DNA of 7,933 nucleotides from Arcticibacterium sp051269965 (GTDB taxonomy: Bacteria; Bacteroidota; Bacteroidia; Cytophagales; Spirosomataceae): the NCBI GenBank assembly GCA_051269965.1, contig JBNMFK010000177.1, forward strand, positions 1 through 7,933, given 5' to 3'. The notes under the pieces are model-generated. The model searched no databases, was not told the DNA's origin, and worked only from the letters and a program-made list of their open reading frames with translations. The position numbers and the translations under genes are program-made. Shown one piece after another: positions 7,084-7,933 of this stretch (position 1 is its first letter; every line of letters starts with the position of its first letter).

Positions 7084-7791
7084 GATTTTACGTTTTATGT
7101 AACAGTCTAATAAGGCATATAAACCAACAGCTCCCGTCACGTGCTTTAAGGAATGACTACGTGTAAAACCAAGGCTCTCATGAATTTGACCGTCTTATGT
7201 TTCAAAAACTATAGCCAGCAAATAACCTCCTAATAAGTACCAATAGCCTTGAGCCAATGTATAATCTATCTTATCAGTTATAAGAATAATCGGCATAGCA
7301 AAAGAGGAAAAAATTGGATGAGAGCATGCCAGCGTAAATTATCAAAGAAGCACTAATAAACCATCGACCCTGAACCTAGTAAAGCGAGCACAAGAAGCAT
7401 TTACCTGCCGAGTTTGTAAGAAATATACACACTTATTATTATGGATAAAATGGCCCTGAAGGCAATAGTCATAGCTAATCTATCTCACATCAATGTAGCA
7501 TCAGATAGAGCAAAATAGTAGTAAGTAGAGCCCAGTGACATCAATGTTATCCAAGACAAACTACTGTAATCGAGTATTCACCAGAACTTTCAAATGCCAG
7601 ATATCCCAAAGGCCAACAAAGAAAAAAGGAAGATTAGAAGCTACATTAAAGAAATTAGGTATGCCCAAATGCTTTAAGTTATCACTTAATTTATGATAGC
7701 TTAAATCTTGTGGAATAGGTCCATGGACTAGGAATAAACGAAAATTACCAAGTCTCCTGCCAATAAAAAAAACAACCTATTTGAGGACTAT
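7084..7791 (-). pseudogene. Decayed alkaline-ceramidase-family membrane protein gene
   Basis: Three minus-strand frames join into a membrane protein of about 236 codons resembling bacterial members of the alkaline ceramidase family (PF05875), which hydrolyse ceramide or related amides. Frame A (7791 to about 7585) reads HGPIPQDLSYHKLSD, then GIPNFFNVASNLPFFFVGLW. Frame B (about 7590 to 7313) reads LMSLGSTYYYFALSDATLM, stop, DRLAMTIAF, then DNLRWHALIQFF. Frame C (about 7314 to 7084) reads AMPIILITDKIDYTLAQGYW, then GFTRSHSLKHVTGAVGLYAL. The SN motif, the WDRL-type Asp and the two C-terminal histidines (HSLKH) match the expected metal site. The first His expected after GS-x-Y is Tyr. Stops lie at 7578-7580, 7485-7487, 7401-7403, 7353-7355 and 7195-7197. 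Two frameshifts plus five stops make it a pseudogene. The exact start is uncertain, because no good ATG remains near 7791. Confidence 0.72.
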
Positions 7792-7802
7792 AAGGACCCC
7801 TT

Positions 7803-7933
7803 TCAGCCTAAACTATTATAAAAAACATCCAAAGATTGAGTCCAAACATCTGAGCTTCCTAGTTGGCAAATATAACCCACATCTTTCATGATCGTCAGGG
7901 TAGCATATTTACAGACTTCAGCTTTTAATTGGA
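7803..7933 (-). CDS. C-terminal end of an unidentified gene entering from the right edge
   Basis: On the minus strand one frame is open from the window edge for about 42 codons to a TGA at 7803-7805. It reads LKAEVCKYATLTIMKD, VGYICQLGSSDVW and TQSLDVFYNSLG before the stop. The composition is protein-like (helical, with Trp and Cys), and the stop lies just before the ceramidase-like remnant, as expected for an upstream operon member. I do not recognise the family. It is too short to tell whether the gene is intact or, like its two downstream neighbours, decayed; 42 open codons is weak evidence on its own. Confidence 0.35.
   Translation of the reverse strand, partial: QLKAEVCKYATLTIMKDVGYICQLGSSDVWTQSLDVFYNSLG

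Noticed and set aside
6640..7933. Possible UGA-as-tryptophan recoding in the right-hand region
   Set aside because: Neighbouring intact genes use TGG for Trp, sco terminates at TGA, and the region also needs several frame changes and carries TAA and TAG codons. Ordinary pseudogene decay explains it better.
6640..7933. Non-coding RNA, CRISPR array or mobile element in the 1.3-kb stretch lacking long reading frames
   Set aside because: No regularly spaced direct repeats, terminal inverted repeats, transposase motifs or tRNA-like folds were seen. The stretch is explained by degraded minus-strand protein genes.

Overview
The window looks like chromosomal DNA of a Bacteroidota bacterium, probably Cytophagales-like. 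The signs are a moderately AT-rich composition, many lipoproteins with a Cys near residue 16-17, AT-rich translation starts without clear Shine-Dalgarno motifs, a Bacteroidota-type promoter (TTTG, 20-nt spacer, TAnnTTTG) before recN, and a coaX / outer-membrane protein / lptC gene order. The genus cannot be fixed from the sequence alone.

Plus strand, left part (1-3410). The 3' two-thirds or so of an MFS transporter gene ends in a strong hairpin-plus-T-run terminator. It is followed by a compact cluster: coaX (type III pantothenate kinase, first step of CoA synthesis), a 431-residue predicted outer-membrane beta-barrel of unknown function whose start overlaps the end of coaX by 29 nt, and a lipoprotein LptC (LPS transport) starting directly after the barrel's stop codon.

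Minus strand, centre (6505 down to 3413). recN (DNA repair SMC-like ATPase) is followed by three tightly packed exported-protein genes: a small helical lipoprotein of unknown function, a Sco1/SenC copper-chaperone lipoprotein and a small c-type cytochrome lipoprotein. Gaps and overlaps are 6 nt, 8 nt and 4 nt, so one transcript is likely. The last three probably serve respiration or cytochrome oxidase maturation. The cytochrome and lptC genes converge with only 2 nt between their stop codons and no visible terminator.

Right part (about 6640-7933). There is no intact long reading frame for about 1.3 kb, but the region is not empty. Conceptual translation of the minus strand across frameshifts recovers two decayed genes. 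One is an integral membrane protein of the alkaline ceramidase (PF05875-like) family at about 7084-7791. The other, less certain, is a small DUF1801-like protein at about 6640-7083. A short open reading frame of unknown identity enters from the right edge. Several premature stops fall where tryptophan is expected, which fits recent neutral decay. This graveyard is the most unusual part of the window; I see no convincing new defence, mobile or RNA system.
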